From Candidatus Gastranaerophilales bacterium (GTDB taxonomy: Bacteria > Cyanobacteriota > Vampirovibrionia > Gastranaerophilales > Gastranaerophilaceae), in contig CALVBU010000004.1 in the NCBI GenBank assembly GCA_944325875.1, positions 62,001-126,000 on the forward strand: DNA of 64,000 bases. Reading direction: 5' to 3'. Below, one piece after another: positions 31,902 through 40,422 of this stretch. Position numbers and translations under genes: made by a program. The notes below the pieces were generated by a model. The model was not told where the DNA came from and made no database searches. It saw only the letters and a program-made list of their open reading frames with translations. The first letter of the stretch is position 1. The number at the start of each line of letters is the position of its first letter.

Positions 31902-34250
31902 ATGTATATAGGAAAAACACAATTTAACATACGACCTAGGCAGAAGGACTGGGGAATGTTATCCCCTAATCAGGAGCCGTTATCCTCTCCAAAATACATG
32001 TCACAATTTAATAAACACGATATTAAGAGACCTTTAAATCATAATTCAGAGAATTTATCATTTAAAGGTCTTTCTGTATCTTCAGCCTTGAATAGTGTAT
32101 TTTATAAACAAGCTCAGAAATCGTATAAACTTTCTAAACTGAATAACATTACAGATGAACATCTTGGTAAGATGGTGAATAACTTGGTTCAGCATTTGAA
32201 AAAATCTGAACACGCAAAGAAGTTTATTAAGTTTGACGGTGACGATGTTACTTTTAGTTTAAAGACCATCCCTCATCATATATGGGATGGTTTAGTTTAT
32301 CCATTCAAGATATTGCCTTTCGATATAATGAATGGAACTGTAGAAATGCTTGGAAAGATTAAACCATTAGAAAATTGGTCAAATAATATTCTTTCTAAAA
32401 AGTTTTTTAAAAATATAAGACAACGTTCAAAAATAGATTCAGAAGTTAGTGCTCTAAGAGGTCTTTTGGAAACTGCTGATTCTTTGGATGGAAAATCAAA
32501 AGAAGAAATTTCATCTAAATTATTCCAAAAATCAGTAAAAATGTTTGATCCAAAAACAGGTAATTACGATACTAAACACGAAAGAGCTTTATGTAGAATA
32601 GTTTCAGGTTTGCCACCTGCAGTTTTGTTGGCAACTGATGCTTATAACTTATCAAGAATGATGGACGATGATCCTGCTGCTGCTAAAAAAGAAAAGAAAG
32701 CAAGATTCCGTCAAGAAATGAGCCGTTTGGTTATGAACGCATACCTTATGCTTGTAACATTCGGTGCTTTGAATAAATATATTAACCAGTCTGCATTTGG
32801 TACAATGCTTATGACAGGTGCTACAACTCTTATTACAGAAACATACTCTCGTCTAAGAAATGGTAAACATATTACAAGATTAACACCTGAAGAAGCAAGA
32901 GCTGAAAATGAAAAGAATAATGCTCCTGAAAGATTGATAAAACCGACAACATCTTTTGGTTCTTCTGTAAAACCTGCTCAACCTAAAGAAACTCAAAAAC
33001 CTCTACTTTCATTCGATACCATAATGAAAGCTTGTGCAACTGTGATTGCTGCTGGTTTTGCTCTAAAAGGTGCAAGAAAAGTTATTCCGGCTTTGGATAA
33101 AACGATAAATGTTATTACAGAACCTTTCAAAGCTCAATATTATAAGATGACAACTTTACCTGATTTTAAAATTAAAGGTGAAACTTTTGATAAGATAGTT
33201 AAAACACTTGAAGATAATGGTTACACTGAATTAGCTAATAAATACAGAGAAGTTGCAGCAATGACAAGAAATTCAGATGGAACTATAAGTTTAGGTTTAA
33301 GAGATAAAAAAGTAAAACCTGCTGTAGACTTTGTTATTGCTCCATTTAAATTTATCTGCAACGCGATCACATTGCCATATCGTTTAGTAGACAAAGCTAT
33401 AAAGGGTGCAATTAATAAGAAAGATCCTCTAAAAGGTGTTAAAGGACTTGAAAGTTTTGCAAAGAATATCGAAACTTTAAAAGCGGATGCTATCAAAAAA
33501 GGATATGCAAAAGATGACTTCTTAACGTATGTACAAGATAATGCAAGTAAGATTAACGATATTAAAGCGTTATCAATGAGTATTGAAAAAATCGGACACG
33601 AAGCTACTAAAAAAGGATATTCTCCAGAGAAATTCCAAAAATTCGTAGAAGATAATATTATGAAATCATTTAATACAGATACGCTTTCATCAGTGTCAAA
33701 CGCAGATTTAGCAAACCTTGCAAAAACAGCATCTACCGCAGCAACTATATGGTTCTTGATGACAGATAACTATAATATGGTTATGTTGAAATCAAACGGT
33801 AATGATAAAGAAGGTGCTGAAACTAAATTCAAAGAAAGATTTGTTCAAGAATGTTCAAGACAATTCTATTCAATGTTATTGATTGATTTGTTCAACAATA
33901 CATTCAGTAAACAATATCACGCATCATTGTTGGGTATGAGCTGGATTACATTGACAGATACAACAATAAGTGAAATCTTAACAAGAAAATCTGTAGGTAT
34001 GTCAGTTAAAGAACATACTAGAGATGAACTTCTTGCAATCGAAGATAGACAAAATAAAGCAACCGGTGCGTTGAAAAAATATTATAACTTTATGCAACGC
34101 TTAACTGGTAAACGTTCAATTAAATCTTATGAAGTTAAAGCTAAAAATAATCAGCAATCTCAAAATGATAAAAATAGTATAGCAGCAATTCCGCAGGCTC
34201 AACCTTCAATGCAAGGTAGCAGCGTGTTGAATAAAATGATTAAAGGTTAG
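31902..34250 (+). CDS. Large two-module protein of unknown function
   Basis: The ATG at 31902 (MYIGKTQFNIRP) follows GGGAAGGAC and is better than the earlier in-frame codon at 31842. The 782-aa product has an N-terminal segment with NLSFKGLSV, a motif common in this lineage's proteins. Two modules resemble each other: TDAYNL...RFRQEMSR...N...TLITETYSRL near residues 245-330 and TDNYNM...RFVQECSR...N...TLTDTTISEI near residues 620-710. Between them are hydrophobic and Lys-rich helices (MKACATVIAAGFALKGARK). Each module has a weak hydrophobic helix, so membrane association is likely. No family is recognised. Confidence 0.8.
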   Translation: MYIGKTQFNIRPRQKDWGMLSPNQEPLSSPKYMSQFNKHDIKRPLNHNSENLSFKGLSVSSALNSVFYKQAQKSYKLSKLNNITDEHLGKMVNNLVQHLKKSEHAKKFIKFDGDDVTFSLKTIPHHIWDGLVYPFKILPFDIMNGTVEMLGKIKPLENWSNNILSKKFFKNIRQRSKIDSEVSALRGLLETADSLDGKSKEEISSKLFQKSVKMFDPKTGNYDTKHERALCRIVSGLPPAVLLATDAYNLSRMMDDDPAAAKKEKKARFRQEMSRLVMNAYLMLVTFGALNKYINQSAFGTMLMTGATTLITETYSRLRNGKHITRLTPEEARAENEKNNAPERLIKPTTSFGSSVKPAQPKETQKPLLSFDTIMKACATVIAAGFALKGARKVIPALDKTINVITEPFKAQYYKMTTLPDFKIKGETFDKIVKTLEDNGYTELANKYREVAAMTRNSDGTISLGLRDKKVKPAVDFVIAPFKFICNAITLPYRLVDKAIKGAINKKDPLKGVKGLESFAKNIETLKADAIKKGYAKDDFLTYVQDNASKINDIKALSMSIEKIGHEATKKGYSPEKFQKFVEDNIMKSFNTDTLSSVSNADLANLAKTASTAATIWFLMTDNYNMVMLKSNGNDKEGAETKFKERFVQECSRQFYSMLLIDLFNNTFSKQYHASLLGMSWITLTDTTISEILTRKSVGMSVKEHTRDELLAIEDRQNKATGALKKYYNFMQRLTGKRSIKSYEVKAKNNQQSQNDKNSIAAIPQAQPSMQGSSVLNKMIKG

Positions 34251-34276
34251 TGTTTATTAAAATTTAGATGTAATAA

Positions 34277-34316
34277 AAAATGTCCTAAAGCAAATTAGCG
34301 TTAGGACATTTCTTTT
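34277..34316 (+). terminator. Terminator between converging genes
   Basis: AATGTCCTAA and TTAGGACATT pair around a 12-base loop, with T runs on both strands. It can serve both the large gene and plsY. Confidence 0.88.
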
Positions 34317-34334
34317 AGATATTTTTTATTTAGA

Positions 34335-34940
34335 TTATCTCACTTTGTTTTCTTCACCTTTAATTAATCGTTGAATATTGCTTCTGTGTAGCCAAATTAC
34401 ATAAATAGCAGCAATTAGGCAGTAACCAATGTATGCAATAGGAGCTTTTACCCACCACATAAGAATTGGTGAAACTGCTAGAGCAATTATTGAGCCCAAA
34501 GATACATATTTTGAGGCATAAGTAATAATAGCCCAAATTAGAGCAATCATAAGTCCAACTTGCCAATTTAATGCAAGAATTGTACCGACGCCTGATGCTA
34601 CTGATTTTCCACCTGTAAATTTAAGGAAAATCGATTTGCTGTGGCCAAGGATTACTGCAATTGCTGCAATTACTGGTAATAAACCAATTCCTGTAAAAGT
34701 TGTAGCGAATAATGCTGCTAAGACAACGGGTAATGCGCCTTTGAATGCATCAAGTAGCAGTGTTATGAAAAACCATTTTTTCCCCATTACTCTTTTTACA
34801 TTAGTTGCGCCAGTAGAACCGGAACCGATTGTTCTAATATCCTGTCCTGTAAATGTTTTTACAATAATATATCCTGTCGGAATGGATCCGATCAAATATG
34901 CAGTGATAAAAACTATTGCTAATTCAAATATTTTTTCCAT
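34335..34940 (-). CDS. plsY: Acyl-phosphate:glycerol-3-phosphate acyltransferase
   Basis: PlsY is the membrane enzyme that transfers an acyl group from acyl-phosphate to sn-glycerol 3-phosphate, the first step of phospholipid synthesis. The 201-aa protein has five to six membrane helices and the family motifs: YLIGSIPTGYIIVKTFTG with the following GSGSTGATNVKR near residues 40-52, HSKSIFLKFTGGKSVASGVG near residues 98-120, and a short polar C-terminus. AAGGAGAGAG precedes the ATG. It is not in an obvious operon. Confidence 0.95.
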   Translation of the reverse strand: MEKIFELAIVFITAYLIGSIPTGYIIVKTFTGQDIRTIGSGSTGATNVKRVMGKKWFFITLLLDAFKGALPVVLAALFATTFTGIGLLPVIAAIAVILGHSKSIFLKFTGGKSVASGVGTILALNWQVGLMIALIWAIITYASKYVSLGSIIALAVSPILMWWVKAPIAYIGYCLIAAIYVIWLHRSNIQRLIKGEENKVR

Positions 34941-35045
34941 ACTCTCTCCTTTTCATTTTGTGATTATAGCATAAGTCTTAAATTTATAGCAATATTGATT
35001 TTATGGCTAAAATATGTTATTATTAAATAAAAAACGAGTTGGTAT

Positions 35046-35714
35046 ATGAATAAAAGACTTATTATAATTGGTTTATTAATTTTAGCTATTTCTATTATTG
35101 GCAAATTGGTTTTTTCTGCAGCTAAACACATTAAGGTTGATGATTTCAAACCTGCTGCGGTTATTTTTGTTGTAGATTCTTCTGCATCTAACCAAAAAGG
35201 ACTTGCAGCTCAGAAAAAAACTGTTAGACAAATATGTAATATTTTAGATCCTGAAGATACTGTAAAAATTTTACGAGTGTCTGAAGATGCCTATTTAATC
35301 TATGAAGGTGCACCATTTAACGGTTCTGGCATTGATAAGGCTATGGATGCGTTTACAAAATATGATGAAAAAGATTATGGAACAGCTTATGGAGTTGGAT
35401 TAAAGAAAGCTTTTTCTCATGTATTAACAATGAAGAAAAACGGATATCTTCCAGCTGTTGTTGTATTGGGCGATTTGGAAAACGAAGGTTCTGTTGATAA
35501 GCAGATTAACTGGGATACTTTACCAAAAAATGTTCAAAATGTACAAAAGTATGCTCCGGATTTAGCAATGATGTTTCTATATGCTCATCCGGAAAAATTA
35601 GATATGGTAAAAGAAAAATTAGGTCCTGTTTTGGGAGAGAAAAAGCTGTTGATATCTCCTGAGCAAAATGTTGATAAAACTATTAAAAGTTTTGTTCACG
35701 CACTTGATAGATAG
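35046..35714 (+). CDS. Membrane-anchored von Willebrand factor A-like protein
   Basis: The 222-aa product has an N-terminal membrane helix (NKRLIIIGLLILAISIIGKLVF) and then a VWA fold. The metal-dependent adhesion site is recognisable as FVVDSSASNQ (D-x-S-x-S), with GTAYGVG and VVVLGDLEN in the places where the second and third MIDAS loops are found. It opens a tight run of four more genes with TonB-like and FHA-like domains, implying a partner function. No strong ribosome site lies before the ATG. Confidence 0.75.
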   Translation: MNKRLIIIGLLILAISIIGKLVFSAAKHIKVDDFKPAAVIFVVDSSASNQKGLAAQKKTVRQICNILDPEDTVKILRVSEDAYLIYEGAPFNGSGIDKAMDAFTKYDEKDYGTAYGVGLKKAFSHVLTMKKNGYLPAVVVLGDLENEGSVDKQINWDTLPKNVQNVQKYAPDLAMMFLYAHPEKLDMVKEKLGPVLGEKKLLISPEQNVDKTIKSFVHALDR

Positions 35715-35731
35715 AAAGGTTGTATAAAGTT

Positions 35732-37333
35732 ATGTCAATAGTAATAATGTCTTCAACTCAAGAAAAATCTTTTGAAGATAAAGATTTGATAAATATTGGT
35801 TCAAATCCGAATTGTGATTTTATATTAAATCTCGGATATGATGTAATTTTAACGGTGCAAATTGATAAAATTACTGGCAAGTGCTTTGTCGTAAATAACT
35901 TTCATAATGAGAAAATTTTGTTTAAGGGCAAACCTTTGCAAAAAATTGAAGTAGTTAATGTATGTAAGATTGTTTTTGCCGATACAACCGAATATATTGG
36001 TGTTAAGTATGTTCCTGAAACAAAATCTATGACTATGATTGAACAGGAAGACTTAAATGAAGAAGATTTGAAACACATATACGGAAATGATTCCGCTACA
36101 ATTACAAGGGTGAAAATTGAAAAACAGCGTGAACCTATTGAAAAAGCTCGTGTCGCAATAATTAAGCAGGTAGCTTATTCTATCAATGAGTTTAGACAAA
36201 AACTATCAGCCAATACCAAAACAAGTATTTTTCTACATATAGCACTTTTGGGTGCTGCTATTATTAACTCTTTTGCGGTTTCTAATTATTTAATGGGATT
36301 AACCGTAAAAGAATCTGAAAAATATTTATATTTGCCGACAAATATCAAAGTTTGGGTTATATATGCACTTATTACTTTTGCAATTTGTTTAATGTTAAAG
36401 CAGGGTGTTTGTCTATTCTTGCAGAACAATGTTGTAAAAGATAATATTAAAACATCAAGAATTGCCCAGAATTTTATGTTGTGGCTTTCAACTATATTTT
36501 TGCTTGGAATTTATTCTGTTAACTTAGTTTATTTTATGAATGTAAATAATTTTATGTCTTTTGCGGTCTTTATTTCACTGTTCTTTACAGGAATAATGGC
36601 TACCATTGCAATTGCTTGCGGATATTTCAAATGTAATAGTTCAGAATGGCAGGCTACTTTGAATAAGTATGAATTCAGAGAAGATTTTGAATCTGTTTTG
36701 AAAGCATACAGAGTTTGGATAGACAGATATGTTAATAGTTTAAGTAAAACTAAAATTCAGAATATAAAAGACAGATTGTTTAGTTTGCAGTTAAAATCTA
36801 CAGGTGAAGTCGTTTTAGGTATTTTAACAGCACCATTTTTGGCTTATGGTGTATCTAATACTTTAGCGATGTGCTTCCCAGAAGCTGCAGGTTGGGTAAG
36901 AATTTCAGGATTACGTTTTAGTCCTATTTTCTTAGTATTAGCAACTTTTTTGATTATATTTGCGTTTTTCTCATTTGTTGCTGCATTTACAGCTTCTAAG
37001 AAAATTCAGGCTTCCGAAGTAATTAAACAAGATGGTTTTATTGATTATAGACAGCATGGTGTAAATATTTTTGGGCTTGAAGGTGTAAAAAAATTAAGAG
37101 CTGATAACAGAAGATATTTAGCGATTGCTTTAAGTATTATATTTATTGAATTTACAATGAACGTTTCATACTTTATGACTGAAATTGGCGGGGATTTCAA
37201 GGGCTTGGCTTTGAGCTTCATTGCAGCACTTGTTCCAACTGCTTTGCTTCTTGCTGAAACTGTCTTGTTAAGTCAGACAAATTTTGATATTTATGCTTGC
37301 GATGAGTTGATCGCTAAAATTGATAAAGATTAA
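35732..37333 (+). CDS. FHA-like domain fused to an eight-helix membrane protein
   Basis: The ATG at 35732 lies 12 bases after AGAAAGG; an upstream TTG at 35720 abuts that site and is rejected. The first 105 residues are FHA-like (DLINIGSNPNCDFILN, then HNEKILFKG), a phosphothreonine-binding or degenerate fold. Residues 105-160 are polar. About eight membrane helices follow, among them IFLHIALLGAAIINSF, FMLWLSTIFLLGIY and ALSFIAALVPTALLL. It is 17 bases from the VWA gene and two from the next. I know of no named family with this order of parts. Confidence 0.72.
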   Translation: MSIVIMSSTQEKSFEDKDLINIGSNPNCDFILNLGYDVILTVQIDKITGKCFVVNNFHNEKILFKGKPLQKIEVVNVCKIVFADTTEYIGVKYVPETKSMTMIEQEDLNEEDLKHIYGNDSATITRVKIEKQREPIEKARVAIIKQVAYSINEFRQKLSANTKTSIFLHIALLGAAIINSFAVSNYLMGLTVKESEKYLYLPTNIKVWVIYALITFAICLMLKQGVCLFLQNNVVKDNIKTSRIAQNFMLWLSTIFLLGIYSVNLVYFMNVNNFMSFAVFISLFFTGIMATIAIACGYFKCNSSEWQATLNKYEFREDFESVLKAYRVWIDRYVNSLSKTKIQNIKDRLFSLQLKSTGEVVLGILTAPFLAYGVSNTLAMCFPEAAGWVRISGLRFSPIFLVLATFLIIFAFFSFVAAFTASKKIQASEVIKQDGFIDYRQHGVNIFGLEGVKKLRADNRRYLAIALSIIFIEFTMNVSYFMTEIGGDFKGLALSFIAALVPTALLLAETVLLSQTNFDIYACDELIAKIDKD

Positions 37334-37335
37334 TT

Positions 37336-38076
37336 ATGAAATATTTAAAAATATTTATAATATTAATGGTAATAATATTAACAGTAATTGCAGGAGTGAC
37401 GCAACAAAAATTGCATAAGCCTCTTGTGATTACTGGTGCTGATTTTCAGCTTCAACGATTTACTGAGCAAATATCAGAAAAGATTGTTCAAACTTCAACT
37501 CCAAACGAGCAGAAGGTTAGTCGTAATGTAAAAATTGATCCATCTTCTTTTGCTTCTGAGGAGATGATTTTGTCTATGAACGATCAGAAAAATACGGAAA
37601 CCTTAGTAGAAGAAGCACCTTCTGAAGAACCAGATTTAAATGGGCTTGAGCAAATAGCGAATGATATTCTCAAAGAAAATATTCAAGAACCTTCTAACGA
37701 TAAGGCTAAATTAACTAAAAGAGAAGAATTGATTGCGTGGAATAAATGGAGAAGTGATATTCAAAATGAAATTATGATGCAAACCCAAGTTGATGCTCCA
37801 TTAGGAACCGTATTTTATTTTTCATTTGTTGTAGATAAGTTCCGTCATATTTCCAATATAAAAGGAATTTGCTCTAATCCGTTTGCACAAAAGGAAGTTC
37901 AAACAAAGCTTATTCCTGTAATCAAATCTTTAGAATATACTTCATTATTAGAATTTCCTAAAGGTACAAATAGAGAGAAAACTACAGTTAGAGGAATGTT
38001 TTCATTGGGAACTGAAACGACGCTTTCAAATCCTAATGATTACAATGATATAGAAAGGGTTCATGTTTATGAGTAG
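37336..38076 (+). CDS. TonB-like membrane-anchored protein
   Basis: This 246-aa product begins with a membrane helix (KIFIILMVIILTVIAGVT), continues with a Glu/Pro/Asn-rich linker (residues 30-130), and ends with a domain of about 110 residues. The domain has a W...I...I helix followed by PLGTVFYFSFVVDKFRHISNIKG, FAQKEVQTKLIPVIKSL and a FPKGTNREKTTVRGMFSLGT strand. That order matches the TonB C-terminal fold in form. It begins two bases after its neighbour, and its stop overlaps the next small gene. Confidence 0.72.
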   Translation: MKYLKIFIILMVIILTVIAGVTQQKLHKPLVITGADFQLQRFTEQISEKIVQTSTPNEQKVSRNVKIDPSSFASEEMILSMNDQKNTETLVEEAPSEEPDLNGLEQIANDILKENIQEPSNDKAKLTKREELIAWNKWRSDIQNEIMMQTQVDAPLGTVFYFSFVVDKFRHISNIKGICSNPFAQKEVQTKLIPVIKSLEYTSLLEFPKGTNREKTTVRGMFSLGTETTLSNPNDYNDIERVHVYE

Positions 38077-38206
38077 AAGTGGAATGATGACATTTGTGGT
38101 TGGAGTTTTTCTCGTAATGGTTCTACTTACTGCTGTTATGGCTTTTAGTAAACCTTCAATTAATAAGACTGTTATATTGCAAATACAAAAAGTTGTACAA
38201 AAATAA
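38069..38206 (+). CDS. Small single-pass membrane protein (45 aa)
   Basis: This short gene begins at ATG 38069, nine bases after AGAAAGGG, and overlaps the preceding stop by eight bases. The product is MSRSGMMTFVVG... followed by one strongly hydrophobic helix (residues 8-26) and a Lys/Gln-rich tail (INKTVILQIQKVVQK). Its tight packing between the TonB-like and zinc-ribbon genes suggests a small subunit of a membrane complex. An in-frame ATG at 38063 is too close to the ribosome site. Confidence 0.7.
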   Translation: MSRSGMMTFVVGVFLVMVLLTAVMAFSKPSINKTVILQIQKVVQK

Positions 38207-38259
38207 TTTCATTTAATAGAATGATTGAATATTGTAATTTTACATTATAGTATGTTTTT

Positions 38260-38880
38260 ATGTTTAAGTGTACAATTTGTCAAAAATTACATAACACAAG
38301 AGTTGATTACTGTGATTGTGGAAATGATTCTTTTGAAGAAATTCCTGATGTGCAGGAAAATCCAGCTTGGAAAATATCTCTGACTCCTAAACAAATATTC
38401 TCAGGTATTATATTTTTGTTCTGCGTGATATTTTCATTCTGGGTATTATTTGGGTTGAATTTTAAATCAACAGGAACAAATTCTGAACATAAGCCTGATA
38501 AGATTGTTCATCAAGTAAAAAACATTCCTCAAATTGATGACATTTGGGATGATACCCCTCCAGGTGGTATATCTGTTGGCAATACAAATTCTTTAGATCT
38601 ATATAAATCAAAGCTGCAGAAAGCTCTTTATTCTAATCTTGAAGTTAATGAAGTCTTTGAAGAGGGTCGTTGTGTTATTGAGTTTAATGTCAATGACCGT
38701 GGTAAGCTCTCAAATAGAAGATTATATAAAGAAAAAGGCAGCGTTATTTTTAATAATAATGTTATAAGAATGATGAAACGTACGTCAAATGTTTCAACTC
38801 CGCCTTCTGGATATGAAAATATGAAATTTACTGCGGATGTATATACTAAAAATGGTCTTATAAGAATAGATTTGAGATAA
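38260..38880 (+). CDS. Zinc-ribbon, membrane helix and TonB-like C-terminal protein
   Basis: The 206-aa product starts with a cytoplasmic zinc ribbon (CTICQKLH...DYCDCGN, Cys pairs near residues 4/7 and 18/20). It has one membrane helix (about 47-70), a proline/acid linker, and a C-terminal domain of about 95 residues (YKSKLQKALYSNLEV...GRCVIEFNVNDRGKLSNRRLYKEKG) with the helix-strand order of TonB C-termini. A -10 TATAGT lies eight bases before the ATG without a ribosome site, so it may be transcribed separately and leaderless. The N-terminal zinc ribbon makes a cytoplasmic partner or regulator likely. Confidence 0.75.
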   Translation: MFKCTICQKLHNTRVDYCDCGNDSFEEIPDVQENPAWKISLTPKQIFSGIIFLFCVIFSFWVLFGLNFKSTGTNSEHKPDKIVHQVKNIPQIDDIWDDTPPGGISVGNTNSLDLYKSKLQKALYSNLEVNEVFEEGRCVIEFNVNDRGKLSNRRLYKEKGSVIFNNNVIRMMKRTSNVSTPPSGYENMKFTADVYTKNGLIRIDLR

Positions 38881-38911
38881 AAAAAGACGGGTTATAGCCC
38901 GTCTTTTTTTA
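38879..38911 (+). terminator. Terminator between converging genes
   Basis: AAAAAGACGGG pairs with CCCGTCTTTTT around loop TTATAG; both strands have T runs. Confidence 0.92.
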
Positions 38912-39085
38912 TTAAAGTGATGTTACATTAAAATCACGTTCGGATTTTGCTGCTGAATTTTCAAAAAATACTTTAAAACATTTTTCAAAAAAGTTTTCTA
39001 ATCCGTTTATTTCTGCTTTTAATGCTTTAAAATCTTCTTCTCTTTTGCTATCGATTGATTGTTTTAGTTCTTCGTATTCGTACAT
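38912..39085 (-). CDS. Small coiled-coil protein (57 aa)
   Basis: The ATG at 39085 is preceded by AAGGAG. The 57-aa product is MYEYEELKQSIDSKREEDFK..., a charged helix with one Cys and Phe-rich middle (NFFEKCFKVFFENS). Its stop lies inside the terminator shared with the 38260 gene. A possible -10 TATACT (39122-39117) lies upstream. I recognise no family. Confidence 0.65.
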   Translation of the reverse strand: MYEYEELKQSIDSKREEDFKALKAEINGLENFFEKCFKVFFENSAAKSERDFNVTSL

Positions 39086-39178
39086 AATTTAATACTCCTT
39101 ATTACCTTCACAGGAGAGTATACGGAATAGTTTTTCGAAAACTTTAATTATTTTTAGCTAAAAGTTACAAAACTTTAT

Positions 39179-39625
39179 TTAAAAATCAGGTAAATATTTT
39201 TCATCTACGCTAAATCCTTTATGATAATATTCGCTTCTTTCAAATTTGCAAATTGAAGGATTATGCATATGCTTTTGCCATATAGTTTCTGTTGGGTTGT
39301 TTTTTCCGAATTTGTCGGGTTTCAGGAGTAGAGCTTTATATAAAGTGTCGACATTATTTTTATTAAAATTACAAGTTACAATAAGTTTTCCGTTTGCAGT
39401 GCTTGTAACTTGTTTGTATCCGCAATAATTGCCGTTCCAGCCTAAGATTTGTTTGTAATCATGAAAAACCGTTCCATACATATTAAAAGTAAATGGTTCA
39501 GAGTAGACATCGCAGTTTTTAAACTTTTTTACAAATTTCCCGCTGAACCCGTTTTCTTGAGGTGCGCTTTTTGCAGTCGGGACAAGGAATATAATCAACA
39601 AAAATAATATTAAATGTTTATACAT
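39179..39625 (-). CDS. Secreted 148-aa protein, function unknown
   Basis: A signal peptide (MYKHLILFLLIIFLVPTAKSA) is followed by about 127 residues with four cysteines (FKNCDVYS, NYCGYK, VTCNFN, SICKFE), enough for two disulfides, and a beta-rich pattern. The -10 TATAAT (39640-39635) with TTGCTA at 16 bases lies nine bases before the ATG, and no ribosome site is seen, so the transcript would have almost no leader. Family not recognised. Confidence 0.7.
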   Translation of the reverse strand: MYKHLILFLLIIFLVPTAKSAPQENGFSGKFVKKFKNCDVYSEPFTFNMYGTVFHDYKQILGWNGNYCGYKQVTSTANGKLIVTCNFNKNNVDTLYKALLLKPDKFGKNNPTETIWQKHMHNPSICKFERSEYYHKGFSVDEKYLPDF

Positions 39626-39703
39626 CTTAATATTATTATACTAAATTTTTAAAATATAGCAATTTTAACAAATATATTTTTTTATATATGTAGGGAAATA
39701 AAC

Positions 39704-40417
39704 ATGGGGAATGTTATGGTTGAAAAAGTTTCGGATCAACAAGCTTATGTTGATTATGTAATGAAAAATTTGCCTGATGTTAAACGTGGTGATGTCCACA
39801 TTATGCAAAAAGGGGATAGTCTTTGGAATTTGGCGCAAAAAGCCTTGAATAAGAAAGATGCCTCAAATAAAGAAATTAGTGAGTATATGCTTTTAATCGC
39901 TAAATTAAATAATTTGAACACTGTTGAAAAAATGAATGGGCTAAAAGTTTCAGATAAAATTTATATGCCAGAAGTATCGAATACAAAAGCTGAAAGTCCA
40001 ATCAAGGAAAAGCCGAATGTATCTAATTTGACTCCTGCTGAAAAAAGTTTTTTTGATATTAAAGAAACCTTGCTGAATGATAAAACTGTTTTTGTAGAAC
40101 AGGCTTATCCAAGGTTTATAAACTTATATCATGTTTATCAGGATTACACTAATCCTGAAACGGGTTATCATTCAAGAATGCATCCGGTCTTAACCTTTCA
40201 GTTAGACAAAAGTGGTAATGTCAAAAACTTTTCTTATGATGATACAAAAGAAGATCTAAATCCTATTCAATACGACTACGATGTAGATGCAAAAGGAAAT
40301 ATTGTAATTCGCAGCTACACCAGAAAAATAAAAGTCGGTGAACTGGATAAAAATGAGTTAAAAGACATTAATCAAATTTTGAAAAATTTGACACAAAATG
40401 CTAAATTAACGTATTAG
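39704..40417 (+). CDS. LysM-domain protein
   Basis: Residues 32-85 form a LysM-like module: HIMQKGDSLWNLAQKALNKKD...YMLLIAKLNNLNTVEKMNGLKVSDKIYMP, which binds N-acetylglucosamine polymers such as peptidoglycan. The rest of the 237-aa product is a mixed domain with tyrosines and charges (LYHVYQDYTNPETGYHSRMHPVLTFQLDKSG). There is no signal peptide, odd for a wall-binding protein, so export by another route or an intracellular role is possible. ATG 39704 follows AGGGA by seven bases. Confidence 0.82.
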   Translation: MGNVMVEKVSDQQAYVDYVMKNLPDVKRGDVHIMQKGDSLWNLAQKALNKKDASNKEISEYMLLIAKLNNLNTVEKMNGLKVSDKIYMPEVSNTKAESPIKEKPNVSNLTPAEKSFFDIKETLLNDKTVFVEQAYPRFINLYHVYQDYTNPETGYHSRMHPVLTFQLDKSGNVKNFSYDDTKEDLNPIQYDYDVDAKGNIVIRSYTRKIKVGELDKNELKDINQILKNLTQNAKLTY

Positions 40418-40422
40418 TTATT

